NCBI GenBank assembly: GCA_034509495.1
Contig: CM067508.1
Location: forward strand, 28,448,905 to 28,512,904
Length of the DNA stretch: 64,000 nucleotides
Reading direction: 5' to 3'
Origin: Acestrorhynchus altus
Lineage: Eukaryota; Chordata; Actinopteri; Characiformes; Acestrorhynchidae
Position numbers and translations under genes: made by a program
Part shown: piece after piece, positions 1 to 11,880 of the stretch
Layout: each line of letters opens with the position of its first letter
How positions within the stretch are numbered: the stretch's first letter is position 1
Notes under the pieces: generated by a model
What the model was told of the DNA's origin: nothing
Databases searched by the model: none
The model's input: the letters and a program-made list of their open reading frames with translations, nothing else

Positions 1-32
<32 letters not shown>
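1..32. repeat. (TG)n microsatellite, cut by window edge
   Basis: Sixteen uninterrupted TG units run from the first base, so the true array is longer to the left. It abuts the 3' half of a SINE-like repeat. Confidence 0.95.
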
Positions 33-35
<3 letters not shown>

Positions 36-178
36 CCTACGATGGATTAGCGCCCTGTCTAGGGTTGTTTCCCGCCCTTGTGCTCAGAGATGCCGGCAGG
101 GGGCTCACCCATGACCCTATTCAGGAATAAGCGATTCAGAAAATGGATGAATGAATAGATGAATAGATTGAAGGATAT
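33..178 (+). mobile_element. SINE-like dispersed repeat, 3' half
   Basis: Begins with GCGCCCTACGATGGATTAGC and continues through GCGCCCTGTCTAGGG and a CAGGAATAAGCGATTCAG segment to an ATGAATGA-type tail. This is the 3' half of a short dispersed fish repeat. Related fragments occur on the opposite strand at 17.4, 25.6, 30.5, 31.2, 33.6, 34.1 and 46.8 kb, and a head fragment lies at 8.9 kb. No coding capacity. The class (SINE versus small DNA element) is not settled from sequence; the simple-repeat tail and the B-box-like GGTTCGAT in the head fragment favour SINE. Confidence 0.6.
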
Positions 179-779
179 TAATAATAAGTACTTGACAATA
201 GTGTAAATAAAATAAAAAAAAAAAAAAAAAAAAGCAAAAATAAAAAAAAATGCTATTCGTGTTTTATCAGGACTTTCATTCTGAGATTTCATCACTGTGG
301 GAACAAAGAAAGAGAGCAAACTGCCCCTCCCTTCACATTAATCTCTATAACCCAATGGGTTATTGACATCATTAGCCCACAATGTATGAATGTTGGGTTC
401 TAAAAGTTAAACTAAACTTTTTGTACAAAGGCCTCAATTTGAATGTTTGAACAGTGATTCTGAAACTTCTATATGATAAAGAAAAAATATTCAATGTGTC
501 CTCAGACATTTTTTTTTCAGTTTATACTGAACACAGTGAAAAAGTGACAGATTCTCTATATCAACCACTCATAATAGGGGCCTTTAAAGAGCAGGATGTG
601 TCTGGATTAGGCAGAATGGAGCTTCATGACCCCGTGAGATTCAACACTGAAGCACTTACCGTGGGAAGGCGTGGATGTATGTGTTGTGAGAGACTAAGTG
701 TGCACACTTCTGCTGAGGGTTACAGTAAAGGAGAGCTAAATGCGAACAACTCACTCAGCAACTTTAATGCTGGCGCCGC
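179..779. other. Unique A/T-rich sequence, no gene seen
   Basis: Contains a 20-base A run at 214-233 and further A-rich sequence. A plus-strand frame open from 454 to 849 has no recognisable domain and an ordinary non-coding composition. Nothing else is seen. Confidence 0.6.
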
Positions 780-1270
780 GAACAAAGGGGTCAGAGCTAA
801 CTGGAGATTCTGTTCGCCACATCAATATTCCACTCCCCCTCCAAGGTGATAAAACACTGTCTGCTCTCTAACAAGGGGATATAGTGAAGTGAATTTGCAG
901 TGTGTCTCGCGGAATGCGGTGGTCTTTGCCCGATCTGTGAAGAAAAGCGAGCGCAAGAAAAACAAGCATAAATGAAATAAAACAAAAACCCTCCCGCCTC
1001 GCTGTACTGTTTGATCAGAATTCACTGATGTCAGCGAGAGTTTGTTTCCACTAATGCACCATCTGTTTCTTAAGAAGAGCCTCATTAAAATGGAAGAGAT
1101 AAATAAAAACGTCTTTGGTCCTCTCAAATGAACCTGTGTGTGACTGGTCATGCTGGGTGCCAGGGGAGTGTGTGCAGCAGGCTCTTTGTGCTCCCCACTC
1201 TATTAGGTTTTCACTGTGACCACGGAAACCTGATCTGCTCTAATTAGCTTTGTGCAGCAAAACAGATTTA
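780..1270. promoter_or_regulatory. Candidate conserved non-coding element
   Basis: Non-repetitive and more even in composition than its surroundings. It has a GGCGCCGCG start near 771-780, a CpG-containing CTCGCGGAATGCGG segment near 907 and a homeodomain-type CTAATTAG at 1240-1247. It has no stable open frame and no similarity to repeats I know. It looks like enhancer-type sequence, but conservation cannot be shown from one genome. Confidence 0.25.
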
Positions 1271-2479
1271 ACCTGCCTGGTAGGACAACCCGGGAAATGA
1301 AATTAGACTTCAACATTTTTTTTGTTGTTGTTTTTCACATGGAATACTCTACAATTAGACAGATTACATGCAGTGTTGTGTCGGGAATAATGAGTGAGAT
1401 GAAATCTGAAAAGCTGGAAGAAATCATCTTTACAAAGCCCACCTGTAAGCCGTTCCTGCATATACAGCAACAGATTCCCCCGGGACTCGAGAAAGATTGA
1501 GAAATAATGTGTTTCACAAATCTGTCAGTAGCTTGACTCCACACCGTGGAGTTACAGCTGTGCAGTTATAGCTGCCTCCTGGATTTTATTTTTTTTTTCC
1601 ATTTTCCACATGAAGTTAAAACCTTTGACCTGCTGTAAGCACATGCAAAAACAAAACGAGCATAAGAGTAATGTTAATGTTAACTGCTTGGAGGACATGT
1701 CGACCGAAACCAGCCTTTTAATGGTAATTTAATCTGACCTCAGCGATCTCTCATAAATGAATCTGATTTTTTTTTTTTGCATAAACATGAGTTCAATTTT
1801 GCAAGTTCTCCAAAAAATATGCTTCTATGAGTTTAGTAGATAAAAAGTAAGGTGCTCATGTAAGATAATACATCACAGTAGTGTGACTGACCAAAACATA
1901 GAGCAAAGTACAACTGGATACAGCATTAAAGACCTCTCTACCTTCTATACATTTGGGCAAATTCACATGAGAATAATAAATGAATAGGAATTGTTTCATT
2001 ATTTTCATTAAAAAAAAAAAGAAACAACCCATTATATCTTTCATACAGCCACTGAAACACAGAAAAAGACAGAATGCACAGATCCTGCATGATGATATAC
2101 ATGCAGAATGAGCGGTTAAATATGTTTAGTTAGAGGGTGTCACAGTAATAGGAAGAAACGGATGATTTCACCTGAACCGCAGTGGAAAAAAAAAAAAAAG
2201 ACCAAAAAGAATGTGTTTAAATACCACATATCTATCAATTTCCTTCCAAAGAAGAGGAGCTGTGCCTGTGACTGAAGAAGCTAACTTACACTTAAAACAT
2301 CTACGTCTGCTCTCACTGTTTTATGGAGGAGAAGCAATTCGAGAACACCCTTAACTTTGTACAGAGAGCCTCGAGTGCCTCCATGTCAGTTTCGCCGGAG
2401 TTTCATAACCGAGTCATTTCATTCAGTGGAAGGCACACCAACACCACAACACCCTTATCTTCAGAAATGGCTTGGTTCT
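1271..2479. other. Unique sequence, no gene seen
   Basis: A/T-rich DNA with short T or A runs (about 1588, 1770, 2010, 2187). The start of a 166-codon plus-strand frame (2357-2857) lies here; it has no domain, signal or splice context I can support. Confidence 0.6.
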
Positions 2480-2640
2480 GAAGCTCCGGTGAAGCTTCTC
2501 AACAGAGTTGGAGAAGTGGAGTTGGTTTCTCCTAAACATTATGGTAATAGAAGACTTGACAACTCAAAGAACCGTTTGAATGCTATGAAGGTTCTCTTTC
2601 TCATTAAACGGTTCTTCTCAACGTTGTCTGAATCTTTTCA
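2480..2640 (+). repeat. GGTTCT-type inverted-repeat element
   Basis: AAGAACCGTTT (2567-2577) and its perfect reverse complement (2606-2616) flank a 28-base loop that contains another AAGGTTCTCT. AGAACC/GGTTCT palindromes of this kind typify short non-autonomous DNA elements in fish genomes. A related segment is at 7.0-7.4 kb. Outer boundaries are approximate. Confidence 0.4.
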
Positions 2641-3686
2641 AACTTCTACTCCAGTGGATCCCTATGTGCTTATATCTCTAATTCTGAAAACCCCACTGAC
2701 TGATGCAACATACACCCTTTCAAGCCTTTCAACATCTTCAAATCACATAAACCACTTCCATCATGGCCAATTTATTTACCTCCCTAGTGGGGTTTCACTG
2801 CAGGAGCTGCAGAGAGTTCACAGAGAGGCATTTGATGCAGCTCAGATTAGTGCATAATCTTATATCTTCCCAACACTGCTGAGCTCACCTGAAGGTCAGT
2901 GTCAAGAGAACGAGGGGCTTTTTACATGTGGAAAAACTGAAATAACTTGGATGTACCTCATGCACCAAGACAGCCATTTCTATTTGGTCCTTGGCCTGCA
3001 TAAAAACACTACTCAAGGGTGATCAAACTGTGTAGTATGAGGAACATCAAAGAGAACTGGAGAAGACGTTGGGTCCTCTCTCCTACTGTGCTGCATTTCT
3101 GTGGCTTTGCATTTTAGAAACGAGATCAGTGCTCCTCCTGGTAAGCTGAATATTTACAGCACTTCACATCCAGCTCTGCTTTTCATGGACAGTGAAAAAC
3201 TTGGGGTACTCTTAGGGGAAGAACACATGCTACGCTGCAGCACTGTGAAAACACTACAGGCAATGTAAGAAAGAGCAAGAGAGGCTTAACCTAAACCCCC
3301 AGAGGCACCAGCAAAGTCAGACTCTGCATGCTAGACAAGCCTGACAACCCACTATACCTATGCTATTTGCCCCACGCAACCATTCCCACTATTACTTTTT
3401 TGCTTCTCTGAGCGATTCATTGCTGTTTCTGGCAACCACTGCTGAACACCAGCCTCCCCACAGTCATGATGTAACCAAAACAGCAAGCAGCATACTCTAA
3501 AATGGGCACTAATTACCCATAATTAGACTTGTGTTTAGCTGGTGGAAATTATGAACTTACATTTGCCACTGACAACCATCAATAAGAGATTAGCAAAAAA
3601 TTAGTTCCAAATGAGTTGTTCTTAAAAGCATATTTTAGGTATTTTGCCAATTTTTCTCCCACTTAATAAGAACTGCTCCACAGCCT
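2641..3686. other. Unique sequence, no gene seen
   Basis: No repeat family, RNA gene or coding exon recognised. Confidence 0.55.
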
Positions 3687-4025
3687 ACGTCTGTTCTCCT
3701 ATCAGCAACAGAAATCTGGAAGGGATGGAGCCTACACAGACCTCCTCAACAGCATCTCAAACCTGAGCGAAGAGGTCCTAAATGTGCCCAGAAGAGAATG
3801 TTAATAGTTCACATCAACAAGGCAAAAGAGGAAATGTTGAGTCACCTAACACCATATTTTGTTCTCCTATCACACAACATCAGCAGTCTGGAAGGGATGG
3901 AATCTACATAGACCTTCTCAAACAACCATGAAAATTATCATTCATCTTTTCAAACTGAAGAGGTCCTAAATGCACCCGGAAGAGAATGTTAATAGCTCCC
4001 AACAACCAGGCAAAAGAGCAGACGT
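3687..4025 (+). repeat. Two-copy direct tandem duplication
   Basis: Copy 1 (about 3687-3833) and copy 2 (about 3855-4020) share GTTCTCCTATCA, TCTGGAAGGGATGGA, GAGGTCCTAAATG, AGAAGAGAATGTTAATAG and AGGCAAAAGAG in the same order. The offset is 168 bases at the left end and 188 at the AGAGGTCCTA segment, so copy 2 carries about 20 extra bases. The sequence is not a recognised transposon. Divergence suggests an old duplication. Confidence 0.75.
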
Positions 4026-4611
4026 CTGATTGGTTGGTGAATCACCTAGCAACAGTGAGAAAAAGACCCTATCTTCTCCTCTCAATGAGAACACGACCAA
4101 ATGCATTCTTGAGGGCCTCCAGCCATGAATAGGTTCACCTCTCCAACAGTAAAAGCACAATTACCACACACACCACTTGGGGGGGGGGTCCTATCATCTG
4201 TATTCCTACATCCACTGCTACTGAGAGCTTGTTCAGATGGATCAAAAGAAAACATAATGCTCGGAGTCTAAACCATGGCCAGTATAACTCAAGGTTCAAG
4301 TGGTCATATGATTCCTGATCCCTGCTCTCCCTTCACACACCAACAGTTCCATCTTCAACTTCTGCTTTTATTACCATTGTTGTCTCACATTTATGAATTA
4401 CTGAGGAAGACCTGACCTTCTCCTTAAATGCATTTTCTTCTTACCTTTATATTTAAAGAGCACCAGTCTTTTAGTCCCATCTCTTTTCTTCAGGGTTGTG
4501 GAGAACTGGCCGCTGGTCATTAAGCCATTCCATTAAGCAAGCATTAATCGTGGCCAACAGTGACAGCACTGATTGAAAATATGTAGATGCATTGCTTAGT
4601 GTTTCTTTAAA

Positions 4612-4815
4612 CTACAGGTTGCCATCTTTATGGGCTTTGTCCCGCATCAATAGCACAGCCTTAGCATGTTCATTTCGAGCCTCATCCCACATCACTGCTG
4701 TGGCAGGAGCGTGTCTGCTACCTGCCTCATCCAAAATCAATAGCATGGCATTCCCATGCCAGCTTCCGACCTCATCTAAAATCACTCATCCCATATCACT
4801 ACTGTGGCATTAGCA
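4612..4815 (+). repeat. Degenerate minisatellite, about 45-bp unit
   Basis: CCTCATC-plus-A/C-AAAATCA and TAGCATGGCA motifs recur about four times at roughly 45-base spacing. Translation of one frame shows repeated SSKI-type blocks, but there is no sign of a real protein. Confidence 0.55.
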
Positions 4816-4829
4816 CTGGCTTCTGCTCT

Positions 4830-6025
4830 AATTTTTCTATTAAGACATTTCCCTCATGCAAAAAAAAATGTATCTCTGAAATGCCAGGTATTGGAGAAGA
4901 AAAAAAAAACGTTTTTTTTTTTAAAGGAAAGTTAATGTAAAAAGTATTTCTACTGGTCCATTTGCACATCATTAATAAACATGTTATGCCAGTTGCATAA
5001 CAGCAACTATATACAATATGGAAAAAAGTACTGGGACGACACACTCATTGTGTATCCTGTTTTGTTGGTATACTGACTGTTCTAGTGTTTTGATTGTATT
5101 CTGTAACTAGAATGTCAATGAAATCAGGATGTTGGATGATCATCATCTCACTGCATCCAGAGAACACAGCTCAATTCCAGGGGCTTTGTTCCTCTCTAGC
5201 ACACCCCTTGCATTATGCATGCTGCAAATAGGTTCATGTAAATCTACTCCAGAGAGCATAGGTGTGTCTAGAGCCTCAAACATCCGAAATTGAGTTTCAG
5301 GACAAACAAAAAGAGCCAATTAGCTTGTGGCTTCCACTACAGCCATGAAAAAGTCAAACCTCTTCTACAAAAAGAGCCAATCGGCTTATTCATCACTAGA
5401 TTTGGCCTTGCCAGATAGTCCTATTCTATTGGCAGCACTTATATACAGAGATGTGTATGCATTTGCACATCTGTGTCAGCAATGAATGCAACCTAAAGTA
5501 GATGAATGCATTCATTAGAAGAGGTGTCCACAAACATTAGGAGAAATAGCATATGTAAATATGCAAAATAGCTCTGTTTAGATTGGCTGTCAAATTACAT
5601 TTTGTGCAAAAAAAAAAAAAAAAAAAGTGCGAAAGCACTGAAACTGCTTTGGTAACGTCAACATAATACAAAATAATACATTCAAAGAGGGCTGTTCTTG
5701 CAACTTAGTTTCTCTAAATTGAGCACATGGACTGGAGTGGGTTTCCATACTATGTGAAACTCAGTAAACAACACAGAAAACTCACTGTCCTCAAACTATT
5801 AACCCTTAAACACTATAATCGTAATTCACATAGGCCCTAAAATCGAACCTGACAGACTGAATAGTGATACAATAGTTGGTCACTATAATTAATAAGTGAA
5901 TTATTAACCTAGAGTTTAAAGGGCTAATCGTTCATACACACAGAGCTCTACCTGGACTACAGAGTATGCAACACTGTTCATGTACACCATTCTTTTTAGC
6001 CTGCTAGTCTTCAGTGAGCCTCATT
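4830..6025. other. Unique sequence with A run, no gene seen
   Basis: Includes an A run near 5609-5627 followed by GTGCGAAAGCAC. A GGTGTCCACAAAC segment near 5525 resembles a Tc1-type terminus but is too short to call. Confidence 0.5.
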
Positions 6026-6029
6026 TCTA

Positions 6030-6197
6030 CTCATTCTCAAGACTCAGAAGACTTCCATTTCTCTCTGATGACCCTCGTCATTCTGACCTTTGAGAGCTCA
6101 CGGTGTCCCCTGTGACCCGCTGTTCTACGCATGCAATTATCCCCCCTAATTACAGCATGTCTGCCACTGCAGTGACTCCTCACAGAATCTCTCTCTA

Positions 6198-6269
<72 letters not shown>

Positions 6270-6640
6270 CAGGGTAGTGGCAGAGAGAAAAATCGCTTTG
6301 CTTTGTCGACCCCTCAATGCGACCTGCTCTCAGAGGAAAGCAATTTACCGCATGGCTGCATCCAGAACAGTATATCTGAATCACAAAATAACCTTAGATA
6401 ATTTACAGACAGCTACTTTCTGAGCTCCTTATCGGAAGTCTGCCAATCGGTAGACGCACCTCGGCGGAGACACTGAACCACGTAGTGGGGGGCCCATGGA
6501 GTGTTGTCACTAAGCAACGGTGGCCAAATTGGACACATAGAGAATCAGTGGGAGGGAGAGCGATGAAGCACATTCCGACAGAGTGCGGTCTGGAGATGCA
6601 ACACAGCGAATGGCCCATTCCACACAACTGCAGATATGGC
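6030..6640. promoter_or_regulatory. Candidate conserved non-coding block split by (AG)n
   Basis: Balanced-composition, non-repetitive DNA on both sides of a dinucleotide array, with CCTAATTACAGC near 6146 and GC-richer sequence to 6640. Overlapping short frames on both strands show no domain. Regulatory function is inferred from texture only. Confidence 0.2.
6202..6266. repeat. (AG)n microsatellite
   Basis: About 32 perfect AG units. Confidence 0.97.
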
Positions 6641-7014
6641 TCTGACTCTGGCCTGCTGCACATGAAGTGAAGGCAATGTCAGCGTTAGGAACAGTTCACC
6701 TAGGAAACATTTAGACCTCAGAGAACTCTGATGTGTTAAACTTTGCATTTTTACAGCTGCAAACCTGGCCATTACACCACCAAGTGATTAAATATTCAGT
6801 TTTACTCGTCCATAACACCATTTTTTTTTCTATTATGTTGCAATGTGCAGTGACCTTCTGAATGCTGAACCTCCAGTGAAGCAGAAAAGCCTCTGATAGG
6901 TTCCTTTTTCTGACAATGCTTCCCCTAACATTCATTTTTTAAATGTGCTGAGAGGGCAGGGGATCTGCTGGTTTTGAGGGTAGAGATATACATATATAGA
7001 ATAATGGGTTATTT
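6641..7014. other. Unique sequence, no gene seen
   Basis: Short T run near 6824; no feature recognised. Confidence 0.55.
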
Positions 7015-7425
7015 GCATTCGTATAGGGTTTCTATACAGCAGCAAAAAGGGTTCTTCTATTGTGACTTTGTCAAATTTGTAATAATATAAAAAAAACTTT
7101 TAGGTGCCATATAGAACCTTCTTTCAGAATCTTTAGCGAAAGATATCCCAGGAGACTCCCATTGGTCACCCAGGAGGTAAGCTCTGCCCCTGTCTTCCAT
7201 ACTTGGCAGGATCTGCGATGGCCCATACATTTCAAGACCTGGTCCAACTTTAACTCATGAACTGCACACCTTCAGTCAGAATACTTTTTTTTCCTTCTTC
7301 TTTCATTCTTCTTAAAACTGAAGAACTCTTTCACAACACAAAGTTGTTAATGCAAAGGGGTCATTGAGTATTTATGGTTCTATATAGAACCGATTAATTT
7401 ACTGAAGAATCATTGAATAATCCTC
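7015..7425. mobile_element. GGTTCT palindromic non-autonomous element
   Basis: AAAAGGGTTCTTCT near 7046 and GTGCCATATAGAACCTTC near 7104 face a perfect 16-base palindrome, GGTTCTATATAGAACC, at 7376-7391. The arrangement matches the short fish DNA elements built from AGAACC/GGTTCT termini. The 7150-7360 interior looks unique and may be a separate sequence between two fragments. Confidence 0.4.
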
Positions 7426-8930
7426 ATTTCTAAGTGTGTATGCATACGCATCAAGACTGCCACATGTATCCTGTGTCTGCAATAGCTGTGTGCGTTCACA
7501 GAAATGAATGCAATGCATACACATGCGCAGTACACACAAAAAAGCTAGGGGCAGTGCAGGCACACTGCAACATCCAAATGCTGGAAAGCTTTAAAGGAAA
7601 TGACCAAGTGACCAAGTTTGCAATTACACGTGTCTGTATGATGTGTTCTTGGTTCTTCACAGTGAGAGCTAGCGGGAGATCAGTATTATTTTAAAAGTCG
7701 ATGCTAGCCAGTGTTCTCTGGTCTTCCCTCTAGTGGAAGCCTGCAGTAACACACATAGCACATAGACAAGTATGTGCACAGTTATTTTCATAATGCATCA
7801 CATTGTCTACACAAACAAGTGGCCAAACTGCAAGCATGCTTCTAGCCTAATGGCATTGCTTACTGCTAGTGGTGCATTTGAAAATGTAATCATGAAGACT
7901 GAAGGTGGACATGTAATTAAAAGCATGTCAGATGGGCAAAAAGGGATTTCAGTCCTTCAGTCAATGTCCTCTCAAATTCAGTTATTTCATCACTCCACAT
8001 AAAGTACTGTAAAGCTGAAATGCAAGGACATGGAATCTAATTAGGATAAAATGGAGCAGATAAGCATAACCTCATGTCTGCTTGCTATGCTGAAAGAAGA
8101 GCAACAAGAAAGTCTTGTGGCTGTAGCTAAAATCCCTGAACTGTGAGCTATTCATAATAAAGGTTTCTCAAAAGGAAGGAGGAAATAAGACAAACTATAT
8201 CAAATGAATGGCATCTTCAGGTATCATCTAAAAAAGCAGAGAACTACCCTTCATCAAGAGAAATCCTCTTTATATTTTTAAGCAACCTCTGCAACAAGTG
8301 ATCCTTGCTAAATCAGTGCTTACCCCAAACAGTGCAATGTGCCAAAAATGGTCTCAAGCCTCCATTTGTTGTTTGCAGGAGAGACCAGGCTTCGTCTGTT
8401 TACCCTCTTTCCACTGCTATGCTTTGGTGCACTCCCAGAAACATGGAAGAATTCAATTACATGGTGACTGGGGTCCTGACACTGCCTTGCGTTTGTTACA
8501 ATCATCTCACCGCAAGATATTAAGAGGTCGAGAAGAGGCATGGCAGCCGGAGTGGGGCTGCATGGAGAGAAAGGGCAATGAGGCATGTGGTGGCACCAAC
8601 AGGCCCACCGGGGCTATGCCTAAGAGATGGTACTCATGGTTAGGAGTGAGAGTGGAGGAAAATGCAATACTTGTTTTCTTGTGCAAGAATCCTGGACAAA
8701 CAAGTGATCTGTATCTGTACAACAGACGAATGCATTTGCAAGTGAGTGAATGAGAGCTTTCCTCTGCCAGCTCCAAGACATTAAGAGACTTACTCAAGCT
8801 CATTGTTAGTTAAGCGTCAGATCAGTACACTGGATTATACAGATACTCTGTAAATCTGTATTGATAGATATCTGTATTTAACAGTGCAATAATAATTAGT
8901 TTTATGTTTGAAATCTATGTTTCCCGGTGT
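7426..8930. other. Unique sequence, no gene seen
   Basis: Frames of 70-150 codons at 8.3-8.8 kb overlap on both strands and in several phases, which argues against coding. No repeat family recognised. Confidence 0.55.
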
Positions 8931-8933
8931 CAA

Positions 8934-9003
8934 AGTGGTGTTGCAGGGAGTATGTACAGCTCCAGGGGTTCGATTTTGTGTTCTCCTCATGTTTGCATGG
9001 GCT
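8934..9003 (+). mobile_element. SINE-like repeat, head fragment
   Basis: Order of motifs: GTGGTGTTGCAGGGAGTATG, CAGCTCCAGG, GGTTCGATT (B-box-like, about 8968-8976), then TGTTCTCCTCATGTTTGCAT. This is the 5' part of the family whose 3' half is seen at 33-178; the middle and tail are missing. Confidence 0.55.
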
Positions 9004-9006
9004 GTT

Positions 9007-9130
9007 CATAGGCCTGTCATGATAACTATTATACTATACTATTTTTAGAATAAATTGTCCTACAAATAATGGTATATTATAATATACAATAGTTAATTAT
9101 TCTCCACAAATAATACAAAATACCACTTAA
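9007..9130 (+). mobile_element. Terminal fragment of AGGCCTGTCA-type element
   Basis: Starts TAGGCCTGTCATGATAACTA and continues into alternating A/T sequence, as in a class of short DNA repeats of fish with AGGCCTGTCACGATAA termini. The matching opposite-orientation terminus (TTGTGACAGGCC) is seen at about 29,418-29,429 in another copy. Confidence 0.45.
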
Positions 9131-9231
9131 AACATTCTGAATTGTGCCTCTCAAACCATGCAACCATAGCGTGTATTCAAAAGTAACACTGCCTAAAGAA
9201 TACCACAGACAGCACCATTTAGGATAAGCAG

Positions 9232-9345
9232 CAGGGTTGGGTACTGGAGTAAGTACTTTTAAGGGTATCAGTAAAATTAAAATTATGATAGTATCGGTTC
9301 TAGTCTAACACACAGTCAGGCAGTGGTAAGCTAAAAGTAATATGA
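9232..9345 (+). mobile_element. hAT-like non-autonomous element, 5' fragment
   Basis: Begins CAGGGTTGGGTACTGG and continues into TTTTAAGGGTATCAG. The same terminus opens the longer copy at 55.44 kb. Assignment to hAT rests on the CAGGG-type end and general resemblance; no transposase is present. Confidence 0.45.
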
Positions 9346-11106
9346 AGTGTGGTTATATCAGTCAAAACCTGATAAAATATCTAATATTAATCTAAAACAA
9401 AATATATCTAAAAGCTGAAAAGTGAACTGTATTGTGCATAATATGTGGGTATAAAGAAGGTAACTAAGATTATAATAAATCCATATTTACTATTTACACT
9501 GTAACAATCAAGCAACTAATACTGTATGCTCAAACTGCAGCCAAGAAAAACAGAATTATCATGAAAACCTTTACAAATTATGGGTCAGCACATGCACAAT
9601 GCTGCTAGAACATATCCGTGAATATCACAACTCTACCGAACACAAGATCATTCACATTTTTCGGCGCTCCTCACTCATTCTGAATCATCCTTGTCTAAGG
9701 AAGGGCCATTATTGACACCCTCGCCTTTACGTGCACTCTTTTCCTACACAGTACATTTTGATTTAATTTATTTATTATTACTAAGTTGATAAAATGATGA
9801 CAATCCTAGTTTCTGCAACATTTCTGCAATTGTTTCTGCATCTCCGTATTGCTAACAATACATCTGATACTGACTGAGTTCCTGAATTTCCAAACTCTGA
9901 TCACATTTTCTGTTTATTTAAAGGCTGACTGGCGTAACAGCACATTTAAATGAACAAGGCATGATGAATATTTATAAAACCTGTGTGAAATGCAATAGAA
10001 CCCCTCCAGGCACTCCAGGACTCCATGTAATTCCATTTGAAAAGAATCCATTGTTCTGAATAGGGATGCAAGAATCAGTCGACATGCTCAATTGTAAAAA
10101 AAATGTATTGATGTATTACTGTTTTTTATAAGCCAGGAATGTAAAACTGGAAGAATAATTCAATGACAGGAAACCTTCTTCAGAAAGAACATTCTATTTC
10201 ATTCTATAGTTCGTACCAATGGCAGGGCAAAGCACAGTGAATACCTACACTTAAAGCTAAGCTTTCAGATATTCTACTAACAAAGACATGCCCTGTGGGG
10301 CAGATACAACAAAAACAATCTGCTCACATGTAAGACACTCTCATTCCTCATCACAATCACCAAGACATTAGTGCCTAGTGTAGACCTAGTGACACTTCAG
10401 AAGCTTCCAGACCCTATCCAGTCATGCCCAGGCTGTGAGACACATTAGATTAGGCATCCTTCTTCTGAGAAGCCCCATAACTAGCGTGGGTACTGGCTAT
10501 TGCTGGTTGTCAGTGTAATACCTCCTGCTAGCAATGATTTGTCCTACTGTCAGTTGCCAGAATAACACCCATACTGGTTGTCCTTCTCTAGCCCTTCTGC
10601 TGATACCGTCCCTGCAGAAGGACCTCCTGGGGCACAGCATCAGCAGGATGAAATCCTTTGTTCCCTTCATGTTGACACCTTATCTACAGCAACAGATTCG
10701 TTTTTTAGACTGTTTTCCAATGCAAGACCCTGTGGATGGCTCTCTGTTGGCTACCCAGGAGGAAGCCTTTCAGTCCAGCTTGTACTTCTCAAGTGCAGAT
10801 GCACAGATGACACTCTATTTTAATATTTTAAGGCTTGCATGCCAGCATGATTTCACACAGTCTCACACTATATCAGTTTTTGCCACAGTTTTGCACATTT
10901 TGAATGTTTGCATGACCTGTTCGTTTTAAAGCACTTACGTTTCATGTTGTGCACAAACAAAGATAATGAATGCTGATATCCTGAAGGACTACCTTTGTTT
11001 TTGTTTTTTTTAAACATTACTTCTGGTCACATGCAGTTCATGTGGTCTACCTGTTAAAGGGTCTCAGTTCTGTCTTGTTATAAGCTCTGAGGATCTTCAG
11101 CAGCTG
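9346..11106. other. Unique A/T-rich sequence, no gene seen
   Basis: A 131-codon frame at 10,534-10,929 overlaps an 81-codon frame in another phase. Neither shows a known domain. No repeats identified. Confidence 0.5.
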
Positions 11107-11880
11107 TATACAGGCTACCAAAGAGTACACAATTGTTCAAAAGGTACAAAAGTATTCTCACAAGCAAATGGATGGAAAATACTTATCAAGAGCAAAGAGT
11201 ATAAAGTTCTTCATAACAGAAAAAGCTATAAAAATTATTCCAAAGAACAACTGGTATAAAGGTTTTTCCACAAGCACAAATTCTTCACACAAGCAAAGAT
11301 TATAACATTCTTCCCAAGAGTAACTAGTATAAAATTATTCTCAAGAGCAAATAATATAAAATTCTTAAAGAGAGTAAATTGTATAAAATTCTTCCCAAGA
11401 GCAATGGGTATACAGTTCTTCTCAAGAGCAAAAGCTAAGCATTTTTCTGAAGTGTAAAAGCTATAAAATTCTTCTTAAGAGCAAAGGCCATAAAATTCTT
11501 CTCAAAAGCAAAGAGTATAAAATTCTCCCTAAGAGCAATTTTTATACAGTTCTTCTCAGGAATAAAGGCTATAACATTCTTCTCAAGAGCAAAGAGTACA
11601 AAATTCTCCCCAAAAGCAATGGCTATACAGTTTTTTTTTTCTCAAGAGCAAAGGCTACACATTTTTCTCAAGAGCAAAGGATATAAAATTCTTCCTAAGA
11701 GCAAAGGCTACAATATTCTTCTAAAGAGCAAAGAGTACAAAAATTTCCCTAAGAGCAAAAGTATAAAAATATTCCTAGAGAAAATGGTATTTAATTTTCT
11801 CAAGAGCAGAGAGTATAAATTAATCTCAGTAGCATATGCATGGAAATACTTCTCAAGGACAAAGGGTACAAAAACTGGCC
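11107..11880 (+). repeat. 27-bp minisatellite, about 28 degenerate copies
   Basis: The unit is near CAAGAGCAAAG + AGTATAAAATTC + TTCT. In the right half consecutive copies are spaced exactly 27 bases (for example the AGAGCAAAG starts between about 11,670 and 11,760). Because 27 is a multiple of three, one frame (11,619-11,906) translates as nine-residue repeats of the KSKGYKILP type. Interruptions, stops elsewhere in the array and lack of any flanking exon make protein coding unlikely. Copies diverge from one another by several bases. Confidence 0.85.

Noticed and set aside
454..849. 131-codon plus-strand frame
   Set aside because: No domain; the counted length depends on A/T-rich sequence and a non-coding texture.
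2357..2857. 166-codon plus-strand frame
   Set aside because: No domain or compositional sign of coding. It crosses the GGTTCT inverted-repeat element, and flanking splice signals are not convincing.
6506..6521. GTTGTCACTAAGCAAC as an RFX X-box
   Set aside because: The half-sites fit but the spacer is four bases rather than the usual one to three, and no promoter is nearby.
8298..8803. 151-codon plus frame and overlapping minus frames
   Set aside because: Open in several phases on both strands with no recognisable motif; likely chance in balanced-composition DNA.
10534..10929. 131-codon plus-strand frame
   Set aside because: No recognisable family and a competing 81-codon frame over the same bases.
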